A program made the translations under genes and the position numbers. Below are positions 42,613 to 50,708 of a stretch of 64,000 bases of DNA, piece after piece. Under the pieces are notes generated by a model, which did not search any database, was not told where the DNA came from, and worked only from the letters and a program-made list of their open reading frames with translations. The first letter of the stretch is position 1. Each line of letters opens with the position of its first letter. The DNA is from an uncultured Microbacteriaceae bacterium (GTDB taxonomy: Bacteria; Actinomycetota; Actinomycetes; Actinomycetales; Microbacteriaceae), in NCBI GenBank assembly GCA_937124545.1, contig CAKZKU010000272.1, forward strand, positions 29,700 through 93,699, in the 5' to 3' direction.

Positions 42613-43466
42613 CAGCGTGACCCGTGAACTACTCGCGCAAGGGAGACAAAATCATCCAGTCCCCATGCTTCACCGCGGTCCGTGGGCTTCAACCCCGCCT
42701 GTTCGATGAGGTCACTGACCCGATCTGACCCCAGATACTCGGCCAGCGCGCCACGAGCCATCTTGCGACGCGAACGAAAAGCGTGGGTGACCAACTCGTC
42801 CAGAACCACTCTCAGGGCGTCATCACCCGGTGGTGTCTTCGCTTCCATCTGGACAAGAAGGGAGTCGACGTTGGGCACCGGCCAGAAAACCTGCCGCGAG
42901 ATCGGACCGGCAACACTCCAGTCGCCAAACCACGCGGCTTTAACACTCGGTGAGCCATAGGCCTTTGTTCCCGGCGTGGCAGCCAAACGCTCGGCCACTT
43001 CCGATTGGACCATCACGAGCACCCTGCGAAAGGTGGGAAAACTGCGCAGCAGGTGCAACACGATGGGTACCGCCGTGTTGTAGGGCAGATTCGCCACCAG
43101 AACAGTGGGTGGGGTGGGAAGAGTGGTGACCTCCATGGCGTCTGCCTCAATCACCTGGCAGGAGGCTCCTGGCTGAAAATCAGCGATGGTCTGAGGCAAG
43201 AGCGAAGCCAGCCGAGCGTCGATCTCGATGGCCGTCATCGCGGCTCCCGCATCCAACAAGCCAAGAGTCAGAGAACCAAGACCTGGCCCCACCTCAAGGA
43301 CATGATCCTCGGGTCGAAGTTGTGCGGCCTGGACGATTTTGCGCACCGTGTTCGCATCATGAACAAAGTTTTGGCCCAGCTTCTTGGTGGGGGTGATGTC
43401 GACGCGGGCGGCGAGCTCGCGGATATCGCTGGCCCCGAGAAGCCGAGAGCTATTGGTCGCGTTCAC
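42612..43466 (-). CDS. rsmA: 16S rRNA (adenine1518-N6/adenine1519-N6)-dimethyltransferase
   Basis: KKLGQNFVHDANTVRKIVQAA...VLEVGPGLGSLTLGLL...NLPYNTAVPIV; start could extend to 43523. Confidence 0.95.
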   Translation of the reverse strand: MNATNSSRLLGASDIRELAARVDITPTKKLGQNFVHDANTVRKIVQAAQLRPEDHVLEVGPGLGSLTLGLLDAGAAMTAIEIDARLASLLPQTIADFQPGASCQVIEADAMEVTTLPTPPTVLVANLPYNTAVPIVLHLLRSFPTFRRVLVMVQSEVAERLAATPGTKAYGSPSVKAAWFGDWSVAGPISRQVFWPVPNVDSLLVQMEAKTPPGDDALRVVLDELVTHAFRSRRKMARGALAEYLGSDRVSDLIEQAGLKPTDRGEAWGLDDFVSLARVVHGSR

Positions 43467-44388
43467 GGAGAACCGACTCGGGGCCTGCAACCGGTGCAGC
43501 GTCAAAGCGGCCGTAGACATCAAAAGTGTTGTCGGTGAGCTGGGCGGCTAACAGGTTCACATCCATTTCCAGTGTTTCTGCCATGAAGCGCAGTGTGTAG
43601 GGAACCATGTACGGGCTGTTGGGCTTACCCCGGTAAGGGGTGGGGGTGAGAAACGGTGTATCCGTTTCGATCAGAATCTGTGATCGCGGCATCACCGCTA
43701 GCGCCTCACGGATACCGTGAGCATTGCCGAAGGTCACTGTCCCGGCAAATGAGGCATACCAACCGTGCTCAGTAAGAACCTCCGCAAGTGCGCGATCACC
43801 ACTGAAGCAGTGAAACACCGTCTTCTCGGGCGCCCCCACCTGCAACAGTGTGGCGACAACATCGTCGTGGGCGTCACGGTCATGAATTTGAAGGGCGAGA
43901 CCGTGCTTTTTTGCCAGCTCAATGTGGGCGATAAACGCGTCGCGCTGATCCTGTTGCCGCTCCGGTGCTGTGCGGAAGTAGTCAAGGCCGGTTTCACCAA
44001 TGGCCACCACCCGGGGTTGCGTGGCGAGAGCGTCCAGCGCGTCCATGGCCGACTCAAACTCGCCGGCAGCTATCAGCACCGGAGCTTCGTTCGGGTGAAT
44101 GGCCACCGCTGCGAGAACGCGCGGTTCCCTGGCAGCCAACGCGGCAGACCAGGTGGAGGTCTCCACATCGGTGCCGACTTGAACAACACCGAGAACCCCT
44201 ACTGCCCCGCTTTTATCGAGATGCTCGGTGAACGCCATCGGGTTGTCACCATCGGCGAATTCAAGGTGTGCGTGGTTGTCATACACCCCCACCTCGAGCG
44301 GTAGCGGTGCTGGGGGGTAAGCCACGGCTCGGTCACCGTCTTGTGCGCTCCCCCGAGTGCGGATATGCGCGGGCAGTTGGTTATCCAC
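43450..44388 (-). CDS. TatD family hydrolase
   Basis: DNHAHLEF; AIHPNEAP; GETGLDYFRTAPERQQDQRDAFIAHIELAKKHGLALQIHDRDAHDD; ETDTPFLTP. Confidence 0.95.
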   Translation of the reverse strand: MDNQLPAHIRTRGSAQDGDRAVAYPPAPLPLEVGVYDNHAHLEFADGDNPMAFTEHLDKSGAVGVLGVVQVGTDVETSTWSAALAAREPRVLAAVAIHPNEAPVLIAAGEFESAMDALDALATQPRVVAIGETGLDYFRTAPERQQDQRDAFIAHIELAKKHGLALQIHDRDAHDDVVATLLQVGAPEKTVFHCFSGDRALAEVLTEHGWYASFAGTVTFGNAHGIREALAVMPRSQILIETDTPFLTPTPYRGKPNSPYMVPYTLRFMAETLEMDVNLLAAQLTDNTFDVYGRFDAAPVAGPESVLRERDQ

Positions 44389-44400
44389 CGGGAGCCCCCG

Positions 44401-45987
44401 CTAGCTGTCCTGCTCGATGCGGGGGAACAGTGCCGCAAGTTCGGCGATTGCCGAACTTGCGGGAAGTGCACCAAAACTGCCGGCTTCAGGGATGGTCTGA
44501 TCGTGCAGGGCACCGAGTGAGTGGTCAGCGCCCAGCCCCACCCACAGCTTCTCGGTGGTGGCAGGCATGAAAGGCGACAGCGTCACGGCAAGCGCGCGCA
44601 ACGCGTCCAGAGATGTGTAGAGCACGGCATCCAAACGCTCTGCTTGCGTCTCGTCCTTGGCGAGCACCCACGGCTCTTGTTCGGTGATGTAGCCGTTGAC
44701 CGATTCGACGATGCGCCACAACTGCGCGAGTGCTTCATGCGGGGCAAAGTTGTGCATCGCGGTGTCCGCAGCCGCCACAGCATCAGCCATCACGCGAGAA
44801 ATGGCCTGATCCGCTTCGCTCGCCTCGGGCATCGCGGGAACAACACCTTCGCGGTAGCGGTGGACCATGGCAATCACGCGGGAGGCTAGGTTTCCCAACC
44901 CGTTGGCGAGCTCTGCCTCGTAGCGTGCAGAGAGGTCTTCCCAGGAGAACGAGCCATCCGAACCAAACGTGATCGCGCGCAGGAAGTAATAGCGGAACGC
45001 ATCGGTGCCAAACACATCGGTGATGTCCGTCGGGGCGATACCGGTCAAGTTGGTCTTCGACATTTTTTCGCCGCCCACCAGCAACCACCCGTGGGCAAAG
45101 ACTTTTTTCGGCGGGGCTAAACCAGCGGCCATCAGCATTGCCGGCCAGATGACCGCGTGGAAGCGGGCAATATCTTTACCCACCAATTGAACGGCAGGCC
45201 ACTTGGTGGCGAATGCCTCATCGTCAGTGCCCCAGCCGGTGGCGGTGATGTAGTTGAGCAGCGCCTCGAACCAGACGTAAGTGACGTGGTCCGCATCGAA
45301 GGGAACCTCAATACCCCAATCAATGTTGGAGCGAGAGATGGAAAGGTCGTCCAGACCCCGGTTCACGAAGGCGATGATTTCGTTGCGAACGCTAGCGGGT
45401 TGAATGAAATCAGGTTGGTTCGCATACAGATCCAGCAGATCCTGCTGGAACGTGCTCATTTTGAAGAAATAGTTTTCTTCTTTCAGGACCTCAACAGGTC
45501 GCGAATGAATGGCGCACAGCTTCGATCCCTGGAATTCCCCCTCACCCTCCAGAACATCGGCGGCCGGTTTGTATTCCTCACAGCCGACACAGTAAAAACC
45601 TTCGTATTCCCCCTGATAGATGTAACCCTTGTCGTGCAAAAGGGTGAGGAACTTTTTGACAGCAGTTTCGTGGCGCTCATCCGTCGTGCGGATGAAGTCA
45701 TCGTTAGCCAAATTCAACGTTTTCAGAAGCGGTTTCCACGACTGCTCCACCAGTCGGTCTGCCCACTCGCGGGGGGTCACGCCGTTAGCGAGCGCAGTGC
45801 GCATGATTTTTTGCCCGTGTTCGTCGGTTCCCGTCAAAAACCAGGTGGGAATGCCGCTTTGGCGCATCCACCGAGACAACACATCAGCCGCGACCTCGGT
45901 GTAGGCATGGCCAATATGCGGCACGTCATTCACATAGAAAATCGGTGTCGCGATGAAGAAAGTGTCAGCGTTCGAGGAGGCCATCAA
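44401..45987 (-). CDS. metG: Methionine--tRNA ligase
   Basis: FFIATPIFYVNDVPHIGHAYTEVAADVLSRW; KMSKTNLTGIAP. Confidence 0.97.
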   Translation of the reverse strand: MMASSNADTFFIATPIFYVNDVPHIGHAYTEVAADVLSRWMRQSGIPTWFLTGTDEHGQKIMRTALANGVTPREWADRLVEQSWKPLLKTLNLANDDFIRTTDERHETAVKKFLTLLHDKGYIYQGEYEGFYCVGCEEYKPAADVLEGEGEFQGSKLCAIHSRPVEVLKEENYFFKMSTFQQDLLDLYANQPDFIQPASVRNEIIAFVNRGLDDLSISRSNIDWGIEVPFDADHVTYVWFEALLNYITATGWGTDDEAFATKWPAVQLVGKDIARFHAVIWPAMLMAAGLAPPKKVFAHGWLLVGGEKMSKTNLTGIAPTDITDVFGTDAFRYYFLRAITFGSDGSFSWEDLSARYEAELANGLGNLASRVIAMVHRYREGVVPAMPEASEADQAISRVMADAVAAADTAMHNFAPHEALAQLWRIVESVNGYITEQEPWVLAKDETQAERLDAVLYTSLDALRALAVTLSPFMPATTEKLWVGLGADHSLGALHDQTIPEAGSFGALPASSAIAELAALFPRIEQDS

Positions 45988-45996
45988 GCCTCAATC

Positions 45997-46809
45997 CTAA
46001 GGGTGTGCGCTGATACTGGCGCTGTAGAGCTCACGCTTGGCCAGGCCGGTTTCTTTGGCGACCTGAGCGCACGCATCAGATCGCTTCACCCCCTGCGCCA
46101 TCAGAGCCGCCACCTGCGCCACACCATCGTCGATATCTGCCTCTTCACGGGGTTTTCCGCCCACCACCAGGACGATTTCGCCTTTGACCCCTTGGGCAAA
46201 CTGTTCGGCCAGCTCACCGAGTGTCCCCCAGGCGACCTGTTCAAACAGTTTGGTCAACTCGCGCACGACACACGCGGGGCGTTCCGATCCAAAAATCTCG
46301 GCTGCGTCGCCAAGCGCATCACCCAGTCGGTGAGGGGACTCGAAGAAGACCATGGTGCGTGGCTCGCCAGCCAACGACTCAAAATATGTCTTGCGACCTT
46401 TGCGGGGAATGAACCCCTCATGGACAAACCGATCGGTGGGCAACCCACTGACCGCCAGCGCGCTGATGCCGGAGCTGGGGCCAGGAATGATCGAGAGGGG
46501 GACGTTGGCGTCACGCGCGGCCTTCACGAGCGCGTAGCCAGGATCAGAGATACCCGGCATGCCCGCATCGGAAACGAAGAGAACATCCGCGCTCAGAGAT
46601 GTTTTCAACGCCTGCTCAATCACGTCGTCCTCGGAGTGCTCGTTAGCCACAACAAATCGCGCGTGATGCTGGATTTCTAGACGGGAGAGCAGCTTTTTTG
46701 TTACTCGGGTGTCTTCGGCAACAATCAGGTCGGCTGTCGCAAAGGCATCGGCGAGACGTTTGCTCGCATCCCCCAGGTTCCCAATCGGAGTTGCAGCAAG
46801 AATCAGCAT
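45997..46809 (-). CDS. rsmI: 16S rRNA (cytidine1402-2'-O)-methyltransferase
   Basis: LILAATPIGNLGDASKRLADAFATADLIVAEDTRVTKKLL; SDAGMPGISDPG; GEIVLVVGG. Confidence 0.96.
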   Translation of the reverse strand: MLILAATPIGNLGDASKRLADAFATADLIVAEDTRVTKKLLSRLEIQHHARFVVANEHSEDDVIEQALKTSLSADVLFVSDAGMPGISDPGYALVKAARDANVPLSIIPGPSSGISALAVSGLPTDRFVHEGFIPRKGRKTYFESLAGEPRTMVFFESPHRLGDALGDAAEIFGSERPACVVRELTKLFEQVAWGTLGELAEQFAQGVKGEIVLVVGGKPREEADIDDGVAQVAALMAQGVKRSDACAQVAKETGLAKRELYSASISAHP

Positions 46810-46813
46810 GGCG

Positions 46814-48667
46814 TCATTGTGTCAGCTTGGCCGCCAGGACCGCTGGGTCGCTCACCGGCAAAGCGCACACTCCGGACTCACACAGATAGGCAGTGGTCTG
46901 CTGGGCTTGCGTCCGCCCCTCGAGCAGGCTAATCCCGAGGGCGAGAAACTCCCCCGCCTGCGCGGGAGTGAGGATCAGGGAGATCGCACCAGGCGGTGTC
47001 CAGGAGCGAGCGGGTGCCCACTCTGGCGAGACGTCCTCCCCCACCACGATGAGCTCGCGCGCCGGTGCTCGGTATTCCGCCAGGAACCGCAGCACCCCCG
47101 CAAACCCGAGCGGTTGGGCAATGGCCTGCTGTGCATAGGGAGCAATCAGGGATACCGCCCGCTCGCGAAGTTCAGGTTGCGAGCTCAGATGCGACCAACG
47201 CAACAACGCGAGCGCCATGAGGCTGGGTCCTGACGGGCTGGCTCCCTCGGAGAGGTCCCCGGGGGTGTGACCGGGGCGAGAGAGCCCGTGACTCACGAGG
47301 AGCGGATCGCCCAGGGCTTCGTGTGCTTCCAGAGCGGCGTTGATGATGTCTCTTGCGTGCGCGACACCTTCTGCCCACCCGAGAGCACATCCCACCTCGA
47401 GTAGACCGAGTGCCAACCCGCCGTAGTCCTCGAGGGTGGCGGGTGCATCGCTGGTAACTCCGTTTCGACTGACTCGAACGAGCTTCCCCTTCACGACGTG
47501 GTGATCAATCAGCCACTGGGCAAGATCCCTCGCCACCGCGCCCGGTTCACCGGGGACACCCGCTCGATGGGCTGCCGAAAGCGCCTCCAAGAGCAAGCCG
47601 TTCCAACCGGTCACCACTTTGTCATCGAGAGCAGGCGGCTCAAGGAGTGCCCGCTGTGTCGCATCCAGAAGGTAATAACCTCCCTCCGAGGACTGACCAT
47701 CGATGATGCTTTCGCTATCTTGCCCGCTGGCGAAGCCCCCTGCGAGACCAAGCTGGTTAGTCAGAAAGGTAAGAATCCGGCCCGCCATCTCGGTGTCACC
47801 CAGCCGTGAATAAGCCAGCAGCAACCCGGCGTTATCGGTCAGCATGCGCTCGTAATGCGGGTCCGTGAAATCTGCTTCTGTGGCGTAGCGAAAAAAGCCA
47901 CCCTCCACCGGATCAAAGATTCCCGATTGGGCATAGGTCTTCAAGACCCGCTGTGCGCACTGTTTTGCGTCTGCATCCCCGCTATCGCCGCGGGCAATGA
48001 GGTAATTCACTAACGGCGCCATCGGGAATTTGGGGGCCTGACCAAAGCCGCCGTAGACGGGGTCTTCTTGCTCCAGCGCCGTTTGCGTCGCTCGATCAAG
48101 CTCCGAGTGATCCGGGACAGAGGAGGGGTTTTCGACCATTGCCTCCTGTGCGGCAGCGAGTGCCTCCACCAGGCTGCGGGACTGAGTGAGGACGTCCTCG
48201 CGGTTGTCTCTCCACGCGGTGGACACTGCGTGGAGCACGTCGGGCAGCGACGGCAGCGAATCGCGAGGTTCCGGTGGAAGATATGTGGCGGCATAGAACG
48301 CTTTACCGGCGGGTGTCGCAAACACGGTGAGTGGCCAGCCGAGATTCTTTGTGAAGGCGCCGGCTTGCATCAGATAGGTGGCATCAACATCCCCATGCTC
48401 TTCCCTGTCCACTTTCACAGCGACGACAGTGTCATTGATGAGCGAGGCGATATCCGAGTCATCGAAACATTCGCGCGACATCACATGACACCAGTGGCAG
48501 GTGCGATAGCCAATTGAGATCAGTAAGGGGACGTCGCGGCGTGCGGCCTCATCGAAGGCTTCCTGGCCCCAGGGATACCAATCAACCTCTTGGTGAGCGT
48601 GGGAGAGAAGGTACGGGCTTACCGCCCCGGCCAGCCGGTTTCCGGAGCTGTTACCAGTTGCCATCAT
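46814..48667 (-). CDS. Thioredoxin domain-containing protein (DUF255/YyaL-like)
   Basis: GNRLAGAVSPYLLSHAHQEVDWYPWGQEAFDEAARRDVPLLISIGYRTCHWCHVMSRECFDD. Confidence 0.95.
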   Translation of the reverse strand: MMATGNSSGNRLAGAVSPYLLSHAHQEVDWYPWGQEAFDEAARRDVPLLISIGYRTCHWCHVMSRECFDDSDIASLINDTVVAVKVDREEHGDVDATYLMQAGAFTKNLGWPLTVFATPAGKAFYAATYLPPEPRDSLPSLPDVLHAVSTAWRDNREDVLTQSRSLVEALAAAQEAMVENPSSVPDHSELDRATQTALEQEDPVYGGFGQAPKFPMAPLVNYLIARGDSGDADAKQCAQRVLKTYAQSGIFDPVEGGFFRYATEADFTDPHYERMLTDNAGLLLAYSRLGDTEMAGRILTFLTNQLGLAGGFASGQDSESIIDGQSSEGGYYLLDATQRALLEPPALDDKVVTGWNGLLLEALSAAHRAGVPGEPGAVARDLAQWLIDHHVVKGKLVRVSRNGVTSDAPATLEDYGGLALGLLEVGCALGWAEGVAHARDIINAALEAHEALGDPLLVSHGLSRPGHTPGDLSEGASPSGPSLMALALLRWSHLSSQPELRERAVSLIAPYAQQAIAQPLGFAGVLRFLAEYRAPARELIVVGEDVSPEWAPARSWTPPGAISLILTPAQAGEFLALGISLLEGRTQAQQTTAYLCESGVCALPVSDPAVLAAKLTQ

Positions 48668-49496
48668 CCGGGTGGGTTCCCACCCGACGGCCTGAGTCCA
48701 TGGCTACCATCGCGGCCATGTCGTCGGCATCAAGCTCGAAGTCGAACACGTCGAGGTTCTCTGCCAGACGCTCTTTTCGAACACTCTTGGGGAACACAAT
48801 GACGCCTTCTTGAATGTGCCAGCGCAACACAATCTGCTGGATGCTTTTGCCGTGCTTCTTGGCTAGGTCGTTAAGCCCGGGTAGTTCGGCCAATTCATAT
48901 TTGCCCTGACCAAGAGGACCCCACGCCTCGGTGAGAATGCCGCGTTCTTCGCCAAAAGCGCGAACCTTCCGCTGTTGGAAAGCCGGGTGCAGCTCCACCT
49001 GGTTGATGGCCGGCACAACACTGCCAGCCTCCAGGATGTCCTCGAGGTGCTCGGGTTCAAAGTTTGAGACACCAATGGCTTTGATCAGGCCCTGCGCGGC
49101 AAGATCCTCCAGAGCCAGCCAGGTCTCAACATAGCGACCCCTCGAGGGGGCGGGCCAGTGAATCAAGTAGAGGTCGACGTAGTCAAGCCCCAGCAACTCA
49201 AGCGAGGTAGCCAACGCCGCGGGCGCTTCGTCCTTGCCCTGGTCGGAGTTCCACACTTTGGTGGTGACAAAAAGCTCGTCGCGAGGAATGCCGCTCTGTG
49301 CAAGGGCTCGCCCGACAGCGGCCTCATTGCGATAAATCATCGCCGTGTCGATGTGGCGGTACCCCAGTTCGAGCGCATCGAGGACGACGCGTTCACACTC
49401 GGCTTCATCGTCAATCTTGAAGACACCCAGTCCCAGCTGAGGAATGGTGTTGCCCGTGTTCAGGGTGAGGTGAGCTTGGTCGGCTGGTGCAGTCAT
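48651..49496 (-). CDS. Aldo/keto reductase
   Basis: LNTGNTIPQLGLGVFKIDDEAECERVVLDALELGYRHIDTAMIYRNEAAVGRAL; DLYLIHWPAP. Confidence 0.96.
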   Translation of the reverse strand: MTAPADQAHLTLNTGNTIPQLGLGVFKIDDEAECERVVLDALELGYRHIDTAMIYRNEAAVGRALAQSGIPRDELFVTTKVWNSDQGKDEAPAALATSLELLGLDYVDLYLIHWPAPSRGRYVETWLALEDLAAQGLIKAIGVSNFEPEHLEDILEAGSVVPAINQVELHPAFQQRKVRAFGEERGILTEAWGPLGQGKYELAELPGLNDLAKKHGKSIQQIVLRWHIQEGVIVFPKSVRKERLAENLDVFDFELDADDMAAMVAMDSGRRVGTHPDDGNW

Positions 49497-49601
49497 GTTT
49501 CTATCCTCACACGAGAATGGTCGGACATAGAAAAGGCAGAGGGAGGAGACTCCGTCGCTGTCTCCTCCCTCTGCGCATCTTCAATGCTACGGATATTTGT
49601 C

Positions 49602-50585
49602 CTACTTGGAGGACGTTGCGTTCACCTCGTATGACGTGTTGGTGGACTCGAAGAAGTTCACCAGCTGCAAGGTGTCGTTGGCGGTGGCCATCCACTTCGC
49701 CGGGTTCGAGACGTTGTACTCGGTTTCGAAGCCGAGTTCCTCGAGACGACGGTCAGCCAGGTACTTCACGTACTGGTTGATGTAGTTGGCGTTCAGACCC
49801 AAGATTCCGCCGGGGAGCAGGTCGTGGTTGTAGGCCTCTTCCATCTCCACCGCGTCGAGAATCATCTGGCGAATCTCTGATGCGAACTCAGGTGTCTGCA
49901 GGTCGGGGTTCTCTTCCAGAACGGTGAGGATCAGGTTGATTCCGAACTTGAGGTGCAGGCTCTCGTCGCGCACAATCCAGTCCACGAGGGAACCGAAGTT
50001 ACGCAGCAGGTTCCGCTGGCGGAAGCTGAGCGCCACCATGAAGCCCGAGTAGAACCAGATGCCCTCGAGGATGACGTTGTAGGCAACCAAGTTGCGAACG
50101 AAGTCTTTCTTTCCCTCGGTGGTGTTGATGTCGATGGTGTCTTCCGTCATCCGCTTGATGAACTTGACCTCGAACTCCTCTTTACGAGCCATCGAGGGGA
50201 TGTCCACGTGGGAGGCGTATGCCTGCTCGCGGTCAATCGGGAACGTCTCGAGGACGTACTCGAAGCTCATGCAGTGGTTGGCTTCTTCCCACATCTGCTT
50301 CGCGAGGTACAGGTGCGCCTCGGGTGCGTTGATGTAGGGGTACACGCCGAAGGCGAGTGCCTTGTTGACCAGCAATTCGCTGGGGTTGAAGTAGCTCATC
50401 AAGAAGGTGATGGCGTGACGTTCTTCGTCCGTCATCTTCTTGAAGTCAGCGATGTCCTCACCCAACTGAATTTCGTTGGGGAACCAGGTGTTAGCAACGG
50501 CCTGGTCGTAGAGGTCCATAGCCCACTGGTAACGCACTGGCTTGAGAAGAAGTCCTTCTTGTACGCCTTGTCCGAGAATGCCCAT
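49602..50585 (-). CDS. nrdB: Ribonucleoside-diphosphate reductase beta subunit, class Ic-like (Phe at radical-Tyr position)
   Basis: Ligand spacing E70-x30-E101-x2-H104-x3-F108 and E174-x33-E208-x2-H211; WEEANHCMSFEY; RBS AAGGAG. Confidence 0.93.
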   Translation of the reverse strand: MGILGQGVQEGLLLKPVRYQWAMDLYDQAVANTWFPNEIQLGEDIADFKKMTDEERHAITFLMSYFNPSELLVNKALAFGVYPYINAPEAHLYLAKQMWEEANHCMSFEYVLETFPIDREQAYASHVDIPSMARKEEFEVKFIKRMTEDTIDINTTEGKKDFVRNLVAYNVILEGIWFYSGFMVALSFRQRNLLRNFGSLVDWIVRDESLHLKFGINLILTVLEENPDLQTPEFASEIRQMILDAVEMEEAYNHDLLPGGILGLNANYINQYVKYLADRRLEELGFETEYNVSNPAKWMATANDTLQLVNFFESTNTSYEVNATSSK

Positions 50586-50624
50586 TATGTGCTCCTTAGT
50601 AGTTTTCTGTGTGTCGGTTGGTTG

Positions 50625-50708
50625 TTACTGGCAGCTGTCGCACTGCAACAGATCCATGGGATCGACCGGGACGGCGTAGCCGTCCACGGTGGTGTCGAGG
50701 GGGTTCAT
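50625..50708 (-). CDS. 27-aa ORF ending in CxxC: detached NrdA C-terminal redox-tail candidate
   Basis: ATG overlaps nrdA TAA by 1 nt (TAATG); translation MNPLDTTVDGYAVPVDPMDLLQCDSCQ*; lies between nrdA and nrdB. Not in the supplied ORF track (too short). Confidence 0.65.
   Translation of the reverse strand: MNPLDTTVDGYAVPVDPMDLLQCDSCQ

Noticed and set aside
45157-46680. 507-aa plus-strand ORF opposite metG/rsmI
   Set aside because: Antisense shadow ORF; spans two well-supported opposite-strand genes.
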